In this document: positions 21,014-27,789 of the stretch, piece after piece
Layout of the letters: every line of letters starts with the position of its first letter
Numbering within the stretch: position 1 is the first letter of the stretch
Virus record (IMG/VR): IMGVR_UViG_3300025769_000369
Location: 1-35,841 of that record
Direction: 5' to 3' (one strand)
Source of the DNA: a virus
Length of the DNA: 35,841 nt
Made by a program: the position numbers and the translations under genes
The notes under the pieces: generated by a model
Seen by the model: only the letters and a program-made list of their open reading frames with translations
The model's database searches: none
What the model was told of the DNA's origin: nothing

Positions 21014-23866
21014 ATGCGTAGAACTAGTTTTAATACTGCAGCGTCAAATAATGTAACGCAGAGCGGCATTTTTCGTGCGACGGTTGTGTCTGTCGGGTCG
21101 GATGATTTGTTGTCTGTCAGGATTCCTCGGTTGGGGTTACAGAATATTTATGAAGATATTCCGTATGCGGGTCCTATGCCTGCTGCCGGGGATGTTGTGT
21201 TTGTTGGGTTTTTGGAGGGCAAGTCTGGGTCGTTTGTTGCGTTTACAGGCGTAGCGTATGAGGGCAATACTGGTGATCCTGCAGGAGACATTACTTCGGT
21301 TACTGCCGGTATAGGTATTAGCGGCGGTGGGACTTCTGGGGACGTTACCGTAGATTTTGAACCAAGCGAACTCACAACCGTAACATTAGCGTACGACGAC
21401 AAAGTAGTCATCAGTGATGATAGCGACAGCGGCGAACCCAAACTTGTCCCTATCTCTGAAGTAATCACAACTGCGAATGGTGACGGCGGCGAACCTATCG
21501 GTCATGAAGATAAATCTGAGAGCGTTATCTCTTTTGATTATTCCACGAGAACGTTTACGATTGCTCCGGTAGGCGATAGTTATGTGGTTTGGTGTGCCGG
21601 TCAGAAGTTTGTTAAGACAGCTTCTGAGAGCGTAGTTATAGGTAGTTCTTCGGATTTGTATTACATTTCGTTTGACGCTGACGGCGTGTTGCAGGCTACT
21701 ACGACATTTTACCAGTGGGATTCAGAAACCCCCACTGCCTACATTCACTACAACTCTGGTGAGCCTGCTAAGTACATGCTGTTTGATGAGCGGCACGGTA
21801 TTGTTTTGGATTGGCAGACGCACGAATATCTGCATCGAACCCGTGGAGCGGCGATTGCTAATGGCTTTGAGGCGTCTAATTTTGATGTTTCTACACAGAA
21901 TGGTAGCACTGACGATCAGGCGTATATTGATATTGCTGATGGCACGTTCTTTGATGAGGACTTGCAGGTAGATATTGTTCATTCTGATACGCCCACGGCG
22001 AATACGTGGGAGCAAGATTTGCAGGGGCCTGCTCAGATTCCTGTGTTTTATCAGAGTGGTACTACTGGGTGGACTTATGATGCTCCGACTAACTTTCCTT
22101 TGAAGTATGGCGGCACTCCAAGTCCGACTTATAATTTGAACTCTGGCGGCACATGGAGCACTCCTGAGATCACTTCAAATAATTATGGTATCAGTTGGAT
22201 CGTGGCAACTAACCAGTTGAATTATCCTGTGATTGCCATTATGGGCCAGGATTATTACACGAATGTGGGTGATGCTGAGGCGGTGACTTGGGATTCTATG
22301 GACTTGACTGATTTGCCGGTGGTTGAGTTGCGGGTGTTGTATAAGGTTATTTATCGACAGTTTGGTTCGAACACTCCGGGCGCTTATTTTGTTGAGGTTG
22401 ATGATTATCGTAGGGCGTTGTCGTCTGCTACGAGCACGGCTGCGGCTGTGGTGGATCATGGTAATTTGACTGGTTTGGGTGATGATGATCATACGCAGTA
22501 TTTGTTGGTTGATGGTTCTCGGGCTGCTGATGAGTTGACGGTTACTGGTGATCTTGCGGTTGATACGGACACGTTGTTTGTGGATGCGACAAATAACCGT
22601 GTGGGTATCAACACTACCTCTGTGACTGCTGGTCATGTTTTGGAGACAAGAGGAGCAGTCCTCATCTCGTCTACGGCTGGCGTTGGCAACACGCACTTCC
22701 CGTTCACCGACGGACGGTTCTATTACACCGCCGACCCGGAGACTGGCGGGACCGGCGACCATGTGTTCCGTCATTACTCCGGCGGGTCGTATGTGGAGCA
22801 GATGCGGATTCTGGAGAATGGCAACGTCGGCATTGGTGACTCCACGCCGTCGTTCAAGCTGGACGTAAACGGCACGGGTGGATTCATGGATCGCCTGTTC
22901 GTGCAGGCAAACGGCAGCGACATTCTTACGCTCCGAGACACGGGCGGCACCGACACGGGCGGCTACATTGCGTTTGAGCAAAGTGGCGGCACCCGCATGG
23001 GCTACATGGGGTTCGGTAACAACGACGACATCCACATCAGAAACGAAAACTCTGGCGGCAATATGTTCTTCGGTGTGCAGGCGGGCTGGGCAGCCTACTT
23101 CAACACCAGCAGAGACTTTGTTCCTTACACCGATAACACCCACGACCTTGGCTCGACCTCGCTGCATTGGGCGCAGGTTCACGCCGAGCGGTACTACACC
23201 GAGGACTCCGACACCTACATTGAATATGACGGCGACAGCGGTGCTGGCATCGACGGTCCCGGTATCCGGTTCGTCATCAACAACTCCGAGATGTTCAAGT
23301 TCCTGAGGGAGAACAACGACGGCAATCACTCAATGCTTACGTTCGGTGAGAACAACGACGGCATCCTGTATGAGAAAGACGCTGAGAAGTTCAACTTCTA
23401 TCGAGGCGGCGCAGCGAAGTTTGAGATTGAGGACAGCGTCTACGTCAAGACCAGCGGAGCAACATATCTCGCAGCCAACCCTCCGACCGGCACCGGCAAC
23501 GACGCCGAGTGGGCGGCACCGTTCGGCATCTACATCCTGCGACGGAACTCATCGCTCGCTGCTGAGAAAGAGAACATCACTGCGGACCTGGGCGAATGGC
23601 TGACCGCCGACATGATCGACCAAGTAGTTCCTAAGATGTGGAACCGCATCCACGCACCCGGCTATCCTGAAATCGGTCCGATCGCCGAGGAGATGGACGC
23701 TATCTCACCGTTCCTGGCAGCAAACGGTACGACCGCTGAAGGCGAGCAGTTCTTGACCGGCATCAACAAGACCGCCTACCTGTCGCTGCTCGTGCTGGCC
23801 GTGAAGGACTTGCGTTCTCAGGTAGCGACTCTCACAACAAGACTAGAAGCATTAGAAGCAGAGTAA
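21014..23866 (+). CDS. Spike-fibre fusion: gpV-like OB domain, fibre shaft, S74 intramolecular chaperone
   Basis: A 950-residue protein. Residues about 18-95 match a gpV/gp5 OB domain: GIFRATVVSVGSDDLLSVRIPRLG, then YAGPMPAAGDVVFVGFLEG and SFVAFTGVAY. A glycine-rich linker follows (VTAGIGISGGGTSGDV). The centre is a beta-rich shaft, with DDDHTQYLLVDGSRAADEL near residue 491, a widespread fibre motif. The end, about 842-950, looks like a Peptidase_S74 chaperone: SSLAAEKENITADL with Ser and Lys of the self-cleaving dyad, IGPIAEEMDAISPFL and a closing trimer helix (DLRSQVATLTTRLEALEAE). Such chaperones cut themselves off after trimerisation. GGGGAG precedes ATG. Joining spike and receptor fibre in one chain is unusual. 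From about 22640 the codon usage changes sharply. Confidence 0.75.
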   Translation: MRRTSFNTAASNNVTQSGIFRATVVSVGSDDLLSVRIPRLGLQNIYEDIPYAGPMPAAGDVVFVGFLEGKSGSFVAFTGVAYEGNTGDPAGDITSVTAGIGISGGGTSGDVTVDFEPSELTTVTLAYDDKVVISDDSDSGEPKLVPISEVITTANGDGGEPIGHEDKSESVISFDYSTRTFTIAPVGDSYVVWCAGQKFVKTASESVVIGSSSDLYYISFDADGVLQATTTFYQWDSETPTAYIHYNSGEPAKYMLFDERHGIVLDWQTHEYLHRTRGAAIANGFEASNFDVSTQNGSTDDQAYIDIADGTFFDEDLQVDIVHSDTPTANTWEQDLQGPAQIPVFYQSGTTGWTYDAPTNFPLKYGGTPSPTYNLNSGGTWSTPEITSNNYGISWIVATNQLNYPVIAIMGQDYYTNVGDAEAVTWDSMDLTDLPVVELRVLYKVIYRQFGSNTPGAYFVEVDDYRRALSSATSTAAAVVDHGNLTGLGDDDHTQYLLVDGSRAADELTVTGDLAVDTDTLFVDATNNRVGINTTSVTAGHVLETRGAVLISSTAGVGNTHFPFTDGRFYYTADPETGGTGDHVFRHYSGGSYVEQMRILENGNVGIGDSTPSFKLDVNGTGGFMDRLFVQANGSDILTLRDTGGTDTGGYIAFEQSGGTRMGYMGFGNNDDIHIRNENSGGNMFFGVQAGWAAYFNTSRDFVPYTDNTHDLGSTSLHWAQVHAERYYTEDSDTYIEYDGDSGAGIDGPGIRFVINNSEMFKFLRENNDGNHSMLTFGENNDGILYEKDAEKFNFYRGGAAKFEIEDSVYVKTSGATYLAANPPTGTGNDAEWAAPFGIYILRRNSSLAAEKENITADLGEWLTADMIDQVVPKMWNRIHAPGYPEIGPIAEEMDAISPFLAANGTTAEGEQFLTGINKTAYLSLLVLAVKDLRSQVATLTTRLEALEAE

Positions 23867-23883
23867 CTTCACGTTTATGGAAA

Positions 23884-23930
23884 CAAGGTTGCTTCCGTAA
23901 CCAATATGCAATACAATATTGGAAGCAATC
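23884..23930 (+). promoter_or_regulatory. Promoter with overlapping inverted repeats
   Basis: TTGCTT (23889-23894), 17-base spacer, TACAAT (23912-23917). CCAATAT (23901-23907) and ATATTGG (23916-23922) form an inverted repeat over the -10. TTGCTTCC (23889-23896) pairs with GGAAGCAA (23921-23928), and the two pairings share GG 23921-23922, so they exclude one another. This could be an operator or an RNA switch in the leader of the transglycosylase gene. Confidence 0.5.
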
Positions 23931-23943
23931 AAAGGAGCTACAC

Positions 23944-24672
23944 ATGTTTCCCAAAACACTTACCCTTGTCGCAGCACTACTGCTTTCAGGGTGCGCTGCC
24001 GATGACCCGTTAGATATTAATGATCCTGAGCCACAGACACTGCCTGTTGTCATTGTTGAAGAAGTTGAAGAGCCTTCACCTACACCACGCCGAGTTGAAG
24101 ACTATTCGTCTGCAGCGCCTGTCGATTTGACCGCTTTAGAACCAGTTATTGAAGTTGTGCTAGACGAATATGCGTGGGGAAGCGGAGATAACGTAGAAGC
24201 TCTACAGGACATCTTAGGGGTCACGGCAGACGGCCAGTATGGTCCTCAAACCCGAGCCGTCCACATTGAACTGTTAGAGGGTATGGGTTGGAGCACAGAG
24301 AATGTTCCCGGCGCTCCGGCTGGAAGTTCAGGATCATTCTCAAACTCAAACCCTACTCCGCAGTGCACTGAATGGTGGGATGTGGCCCGTTCTGCAGGTT
24401 GGGCTGAAGAAGACCTGCCTAAACTCGGGCGGATCATGTTCGAGGAGTCTACTTGTCGGCCAGGGGCTATTAGTCCTACGAGAGATTATGGTTTGACTCA
24501 GATCAACTGGGCTGCACACGGAGGACGGTTGACGGGTCTGGGTATCACTCGTGAAGATTTGCTTGACCCGTACACTAATCTGGTGCAAGCCAAGTACATT
24601 GCTGATTCGGCTGCTAGTTGGGCCGGATGCAAGTGGCAACCTTGGTATATGAGTGGCAGCTGGTGCGAGTAA
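23944..24672 (+). CDS. Lipoprotein with lytic transglycosylase-like domain and peptidoglycan-binding domain
   Basis: A 242-residue secreted protein. Residues 1-17 are a lipoprotein signal: Lys4, hydrophobic LTLVAALLL and lipobox LSGC with C17. After an acidic, Pro-rich linker, residues about 80-115 resemble a small peptidoglycan-binding repeat (NVEALQDILGVTADGQYGPQTRAVHIELLEG). Residues 140-242 form a lysozyme-like fold of the SLT type: catalytic Glu candidate E168 before S169 (MFEES), then DYGLTQINW, the G-L-x-Q-I signature. It would cleave glycan strands while anchored at the outer face of the membrane, in lysis or in blocking superinfection. CAAAGGAG is the ribosome binding site. C171, C229 and C241 may form a disulphide. 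Confidence 0.75.
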   Translation: MFPKTLTLVAALLLSGCAADDPLDINDPEPQTLPVVIVEEVEEPSPTPRRVEDYSSAAPVDLTALEPVIEVVLDEYAWGSGDNVEALQDILGVTADGQYGPQTRAVHIELLEGMGWSTENVPGAPAGSSGSFSNSNPTPQCTEWWDVARSAGWAEEDLPKLGRIMFEESTCRPGAISPTRDYGLTQINWAAHGGRLTGLGITREDLLDPYTNLVQAKYIADSAASWAGCKWQPWYMSGSWCE

Positions 24673-24683
24673 TGTGTTATAAT
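24673..24683 (+). promoter_or_regulatory. Extended -10 promoter
   Basis: TGTTATAAT at 24675-24683 is an extended -10 with a perfect TATAAT hexamer at 24678-24683, immediately after the previous gene's stop. No convincing -35 is present, as is common with extended -10 elements. A start near 24690 would leave a leader of about 20 bases, with TGGAG as ribosome binding site. Confidence 0.5.
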
Positions 24684-24711
24684 ACTTGTGTAGTCTATTT
24701 TGGAGTGTGTC

Positions 24712-24960
24712 ATGGCTAGAAAGAAAGCTGTTAGAAAAACTGCGCCTGCTAAACCGGCGCCCCCGGTTTTTCCGGGACGCGCTTTACAAGAGAACTTGAG
24801 GTCGGATGTTGTGCGTCCTGTTCAGAACGTTTTGGGTATTGAGGCGGACGGCTGGTATGGTCGTAAGACTCTGGAGGCTGTCGCTGCTTTTCAGTCGAAG
24901 AGCGGCCTTCAGTGTACAGGTATTGTAGATAAGATTACGTGGGATAGGCTGTTTGCCTAA
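24712..24960 (+). CDS. Small peptidoglycan-binding protein (82 aa)
   Basis: Lys/Ala/Pro-rich basic start (about residues 1-22), then a single PG_binding_1 domain: LRSDVVRPVQNVLGIEADGWYGRKTLEAVAAFQSKSGLQCTGIVDKITWDRLF. No catalytic domain and no signal peptide are present. It may be a wall-binding part of the virion, an add-on subunit of the lysis enzymes, or an inhibitor. I chose ATG 24712 over TTG 24700 because TGGAG lies within the longer frame, seven bases before ATG. It ends the lysis/wall cluster. Confidence 0.75.
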   Translation: MARKKAVRKTAPAKPAPPVFPGRALQENLRSDVVRPVQNVLGIEADGWYGRKTLEAVAAFQSKSGLQCTGIVDKITWDRLFA

Positions 24961-24980
24961 ATTGTTGTGAAACGATAGTC

Positions 24981-25009
24981 TTGACAGACGATTACAGTCC
25001 CTATAGAAT
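24981..25009 (+). promoter_or_regulatory. Strong sigma-70-type promoter giving a leaderless start
   Basis: Perfect TTGACA (24981-24986), an ideal 17-base spacer, and TAGAAT (25004-25009; five of six). ATG 25016 begins seven bases after the -10, where transcription is expected to start, and there is no Shine-Dalgarno in between. So a leaderless mRNA is predicted. Confidence 0.7.
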
Positions 25010-25015
25010 AGCCAC

Positions 25016-25531
25016 ATGGATAAGAAGACAGTAACTGAGGCGGTTAGCAGCCAGATCCGAAAGCAAGGATCTGATGATGTTACACGTGCTTTAGATTTGC
25101 TGATCAATAAGAACGGCGTGTTCAGGACCGATGAGAAATGGGTCCATACTGCTTTGCGTCCGCTTATTGATCGTGGCTACGTTAATCGTGATGGCGCAAC
25201 ACTTACGATCGGTAGAGACTTTGAGAGTCTCCTGATTAGCCTTGCTGACGCAGATCCGGGAACCTCTAAGCTTCTCAGCGGGTACCGCAGGTTTGTTTCT
25301 TCAAAGGTTGAAGAATATGATGTGACCGAGTTTACGGTACTTGAAAAGATGAGTGCTATCCCGACCACTGATGAGAAGATTATCTACCTGACTAGTGTTC
25401 TTGCTGACACGTTTGCTAAGCTTGATGTTGCTTTGGAAAAGACAGCGTTTCTTGAGGGTAAGTTGGCCGAGATGGATATTTCGTTGTCCGTTATGGAGTC
25501 TGTGACTTTCGATGAGGATTCTGACAGTTAA
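25016..25531 (+). CDS. Probable winged-helix DNA-binding protein (171 aa)
   Basis: No family is recognised for certain. Residues 1-70 read like a winged helix: helices SSQIRKQGSDDVTRALDLLINK and EKWVHTALRPLIDRGYV, followed by a wing-like strand pair DGATLTIG. The middle is helical, and residues 120-165 are a possible coiled coil (DTFAKLDVALEKTAFLEGKLAEMDISL), suggesting a dimer. The end is acidic. It is first in the non-structural block and sits seven bases after a strong promoter, so early expression and a regulatory role are plausible. The next gene, another winged helix, overlaps its last 20 bases in a different frame. Confidence 0.55.
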   Translation: MDKKTVTEAVSSQIRKQGSDDVTRALDLLINKNGVFRTDEKWVHTALRPLIDRGYVNRDGATLTIGRDFESLLISLADADPGTSKLLSGYRRFVSSKVEEYDVTEFTVLEKMSAIPTTDEKIIYLTSVLADTFAKLDVALEKTAFLEGKLAEMDISLSVMESVTFDEDSDS

Positions 25532-25772
25532 TGCGAGAGTGCTTGTTACCGTGCTAGAGAACCCTAATCTTACACAGCAGCAGATTGCTGACAAAGTAGG
25601 AATTAGATATCAGCATGTTTGGCGGGCACTAGATAGACTTGTTAAAGAAGGCATATTGGAAAAAGAAAGAAAGAACCGGAGAACGTTTTTTTCGGCGGGA
25701 AGCAAATTTTACGAACTAGACGACATTAAACGACTGAGAGCTTGCCTTTCACAAGTAGATGCGTTAAACTGA
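25512..25772 (+). CDS. Winged-helix transcription regulator (86 aa)
   Basis: A compact HTH: residues 10-60 give ARVLVTVLENPNLTQQQIADKVGIRYQHVWRALDRLVKEGILEKE, with the LTQQQIADKVGI turn-helix and recognition helix YQHVWRALDRLV, then a wing (RRTFFSAG). This is the MarR/ArsR-like architecture of small regulators; there is no ligand domain. ATG 25512 overlaps the previous gene by 20 bases. In-frame GTG 25539 or 25551 are alternative starts that would still keep the HTH. The pairing of two DNA-binding proteins under one promoter suggests a control switch for the phage. Confidence 0.7.
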   Translation: MRILTVNARVLVTVLENPNLTQQQIADKVGIRYQHVWRALDRLVKEGILEKERKNRRTFFSAGSKFYELDDIKRLRACLSQVDALN

Positions 25773-25786
25773 AAGCAGTGATTCAA

Positions 25787-26545
25787 ATGGCAAAAATCTT
25801 ATACTACGATATCGAGACCGCACCGAACCTCAGTATGGTGTGGGGACAGTACGAGCAGAACGTGATTGCGCACGAGCGGGAATGGTATATGCTTTGTGTT
25901 TCGTACCGTTGGGAGCATGAGAACAAGACACATGTGACTTCTCTTGTTGACTTCCCTTCCTTCTACAAGAAGGATCCAGAAAACGATTTCCATGTCGTTA
26001 AGAAGCTGTGGGAACTGTTTGACGAAGCTGATATTGTGATCGCACACAACGGCGATAGGTTCGATATGCGTAAGGCTAACGCTCGTTTTGTTGCCCACGG
26101 CTTAGGTCCGGCTTCTCCTGTTAAGTCTGTAGATACTTTGAAGGCCGCTCGTAGGTACTTTATGTTCAACAGTAACAAGCTGGATCATCTTGGCGATCAT
26201 CTAGGTGTTGGTCGTAAGGTTTCTACGGGAGGGTTTGAAACTTGGGCAGGCTGTATGCGTGGCGACATGAAGTATTGGAAGTTGATGATTAAGTACGCTA
26301 AGCAGGATGTTGATTTGCTCCGCAAAGTTTACATGAAGTTGCGTCCTTGGATGAAGAACCACCCGAATCTTAACGTGTATGATGGTGGACATAACTGCCC
26401 GACTTGTGGCTCTAGCAAGCTACAAAAGCGAGGTGTACGTTACACCCAGGTCGCTACGTATCAGCAGTGGCAGTGCAACGACTGCAAGTCGTACAGTAGA
26501 ACCCGAGTTTCTGAACAGGTCGAACGTCCCTCAATCGTCCCGTAA
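25787..26545 (+). CDS. DEDDy 3'-5' exonuclease (RNase H-like fold) with zinc ribbon
   Basis: A 252-residue nuclease. Catalytic residues at family spacing: D8 and E10 in YYDIETAP, D93 in HNGDRFD, and Y170 with D174 in YAKQDVD, which is the DEDDy arrangement of DnaQ/PolB-type exonucleases. Residues 204-233 carry C204-P-T-C207 and C230-N-D-C233, a four-cysteine zinc ribbon that probably binds nucleic acid. The protein resembles the PF13482-type RNase H-like nucleases in phages. ATG 25787 is favoured over TTG 25742, which would overlap the regulator gene. A role in proofreading, repair or host DNA breakdown is possible; the polymerase downstream already has its own exonuclease domain. Confidence 0.8.
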   Translation: MAKILYYDIETAPNLSMVWGQYEQNVIAHEREWYMLCVSYRWEHENKTHVTSLVDFPSFYKKDPENDFHVVKKLWELFDEADIVIAHNGDRFDMRKANARFVAHGLGPASPVKSVDTLKAARRYFMFNSNKLDHLGDHLGVGRKVSTGGFETWAGCMRGDMKYWKLMIKYAKQDVDLLRKVYMKLRPWMKNHPNLNVYDGGHNCPTCGSSKLQKRGVRYTQVATYQQWQCNDCKSYSRTRVSEQVERPSIVP

Positions 26546-26549
26546 TAAT

Positions 26550-26783
26550 ATGACACTTGAAGAAGATCTTTACGAGTCCGTGCCCGATAGGCTGTACTAT
26601 GATCGTAGCTACACGACATGGTACGCCTGCTATGACAGTGACCTGTGTGTACTGACAAACAGTACGGGTACTTTAGAATCGTTCTGCTATTCGTCTAAGA
26701 GCGAATACAGAGACGTGCGGAGGACAATTGTAGAAGAATACGACCTTAAGCAGGTGAAGCAAACATATGTTGAAGATGACTGA
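26550..26783 (+). CDS. Hypothetical Tyr-rich acidic protein (77 aa)
   Basis: MTLEEDLYESVPDRLYYDRSYTTWYACYD..., ending KQTYVEDD. Eleven or so tyrosines in 77 residues and a net acidic charge. No family is recognised. It starts four bases after the exonuclease stop and its end overlaps the next start by 17 bases, so it is part of a translationally coupled set and real by context. An earlier GTG-led extension of this frame would lie wholly within the exonuclease gene and is not used here. No Shine-Dalgarno is visible. Confidence 0.6.
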   Translation: MTLEEDLYESVPDRLYYDRSYTTWYACYDSDLCVLTNSTGTLESFCYSSKSEYRDVRRTIVEEYDLKQVKQTYVEDD

Positions 26784-27789
26784 AACTGAAGGACTTTCTT
26801 TCGAAGATGTCCTTATTGTTCCTCGGTATTCGGAAGTTCGTAGCCGGTCAGACGTAGATTTGTCTACTCGTTTAGGCCATGTTGATATGCGGATTCCTAT
26901 AATCGCTGCCAACATGGATACTGTTTGCGGGCATGAAATGGCTGGAGCTTTGGATCGTTTGGGAGGTTTCGGTGTAATTCACCGCAACATCCCTTTGAAG
27001 ACTATGGATCCGCTAGCGTCCCGATTTGGTTGTGTAGCGGGTAGAACTAACCGCACTGCTGTAGCGTTCGGCGTCAACGACGACCTTGATACGGTAATTA
27101 GAGAGGTCAACAATTGGCGAACTAAGATCGTTGTCCTAGATATTGCCCACGGCCACAGCGCTCACGCATTGGACGCTATCCACTACATTAAGGATCAGTT
27201 TGATCACGAAGTGACGATTGTCGGTGGTAATGTGGCTACCGGTCAGGGTGTTGCTGACTTTGCTGAAGCTGGTGCTAATGTCGTTAAGGTCGGTATCGGT
27301 CCGGGCGGTGCTTGTTCGACCAGGGTTGTGACCGGTGTTGGCGTTCCGCAGCTAACTGCTATTGCTGATTGTGCTGAAGCCGCCGACGCCTATGATGTGC
27401 AGATTATTGCTGATGGCGGTATTAAGACTCCCGGCGATGCCGCTAAGGCACTAGCCGCTGGTGCAGATGCTGTCATGATTGGCAATATGTTTGCAGGCAC
27501 CGACGAGGCCCCAGGCGAGATCATGGAAGTAGACGGTAAGAAGGTAAAGGCTTACCGTGGTATGGCTTCAGCAGCCGCAGGCTCTGACTACCCCGAGGGC
27601 GTGTCAGGCTACGTTGACTACAAGGGCAGCGTTGACTCCATCGTTGAAGGGTTAGAGCGAGGCATTAAGTCTACTTGCAGCTATGTGGGTGCGAAGAACA
27701 TTCTTGAGCTTCATAACAACGCTACGTTTATGAAAGTTTCCAACGCCTCCTTGCGTGAGTCCGCTCCGCATGATATGATTGTGGCATGA
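26767..27789 (+). CDS. GMP reductase / IMP dehydrogenase family enzyme, probably GMP reductase
   Basis: A 340-residue (beta/alpha)8 enzyme without CBS domains. Visible motifs: [21 protein letters not shown], the [10 protein letters not shown] strand, nucleotide loop GIGPGG with catalytic C183 and T185 (GACSTR), [17 protein letters not shown], and [12 protein letters not shown] with E277. IMPDH converts IMP to XMP; GMP reductase converts GMP to IMP with NADPH. The SRSDVDL start, AANMDTV and [12 protein letters not shown] resemble GMP reductase. The flap between GMAS and PEG is short and lacks the Arg-Tyr pair needed for IMPDH hydrolysis, which also favours GMP reductase; E277 fits its catalytic Glu. 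PEGVSGYV is more IMPDH-like, so activity is not settled. AGGTGAAG is the ribosome binding site. Confidence 0.8.
   Translation: MLKMTETEGLSFEDVLIVPRYSEVRSRSDVDLSTRLGHVDMRIPIIAANMDTVCGHEMAGALDRLGGFGVIHRNIPLKTMDPLASRFGCVAGRTNRTAVAFGVNDDLDTVIREVNNWRTKIVVLDIAHGHSAHALDAIHYIKDQFDHEVTIVGGNVATGQGVADFAEAGANVVKVGIGPGGACSTRVVTGVGVPQLTAIADCAEAADAYDVQIIADGGIKTPGDAAKALAAGADAVMIGNMFAGTDEAPGEIMEVDGKKVKAYRGMASAAAGSDYPEGVSGYVDYKGSVDSIVEGLERGIKSTCSYVGAKNILELHNNATFMKVSNASLRESAPHDMIVA

Noticed and set aside
22175-23329. 384-residue open frame on the - strand across the tail fibre
   Set aside because: It is a shadow of the fibre gene, whose OB, HTQYL and S74-like motifs show the + strand frame is real. The - frame is low-complexity (Val/Arg-rich) and has no start signal.
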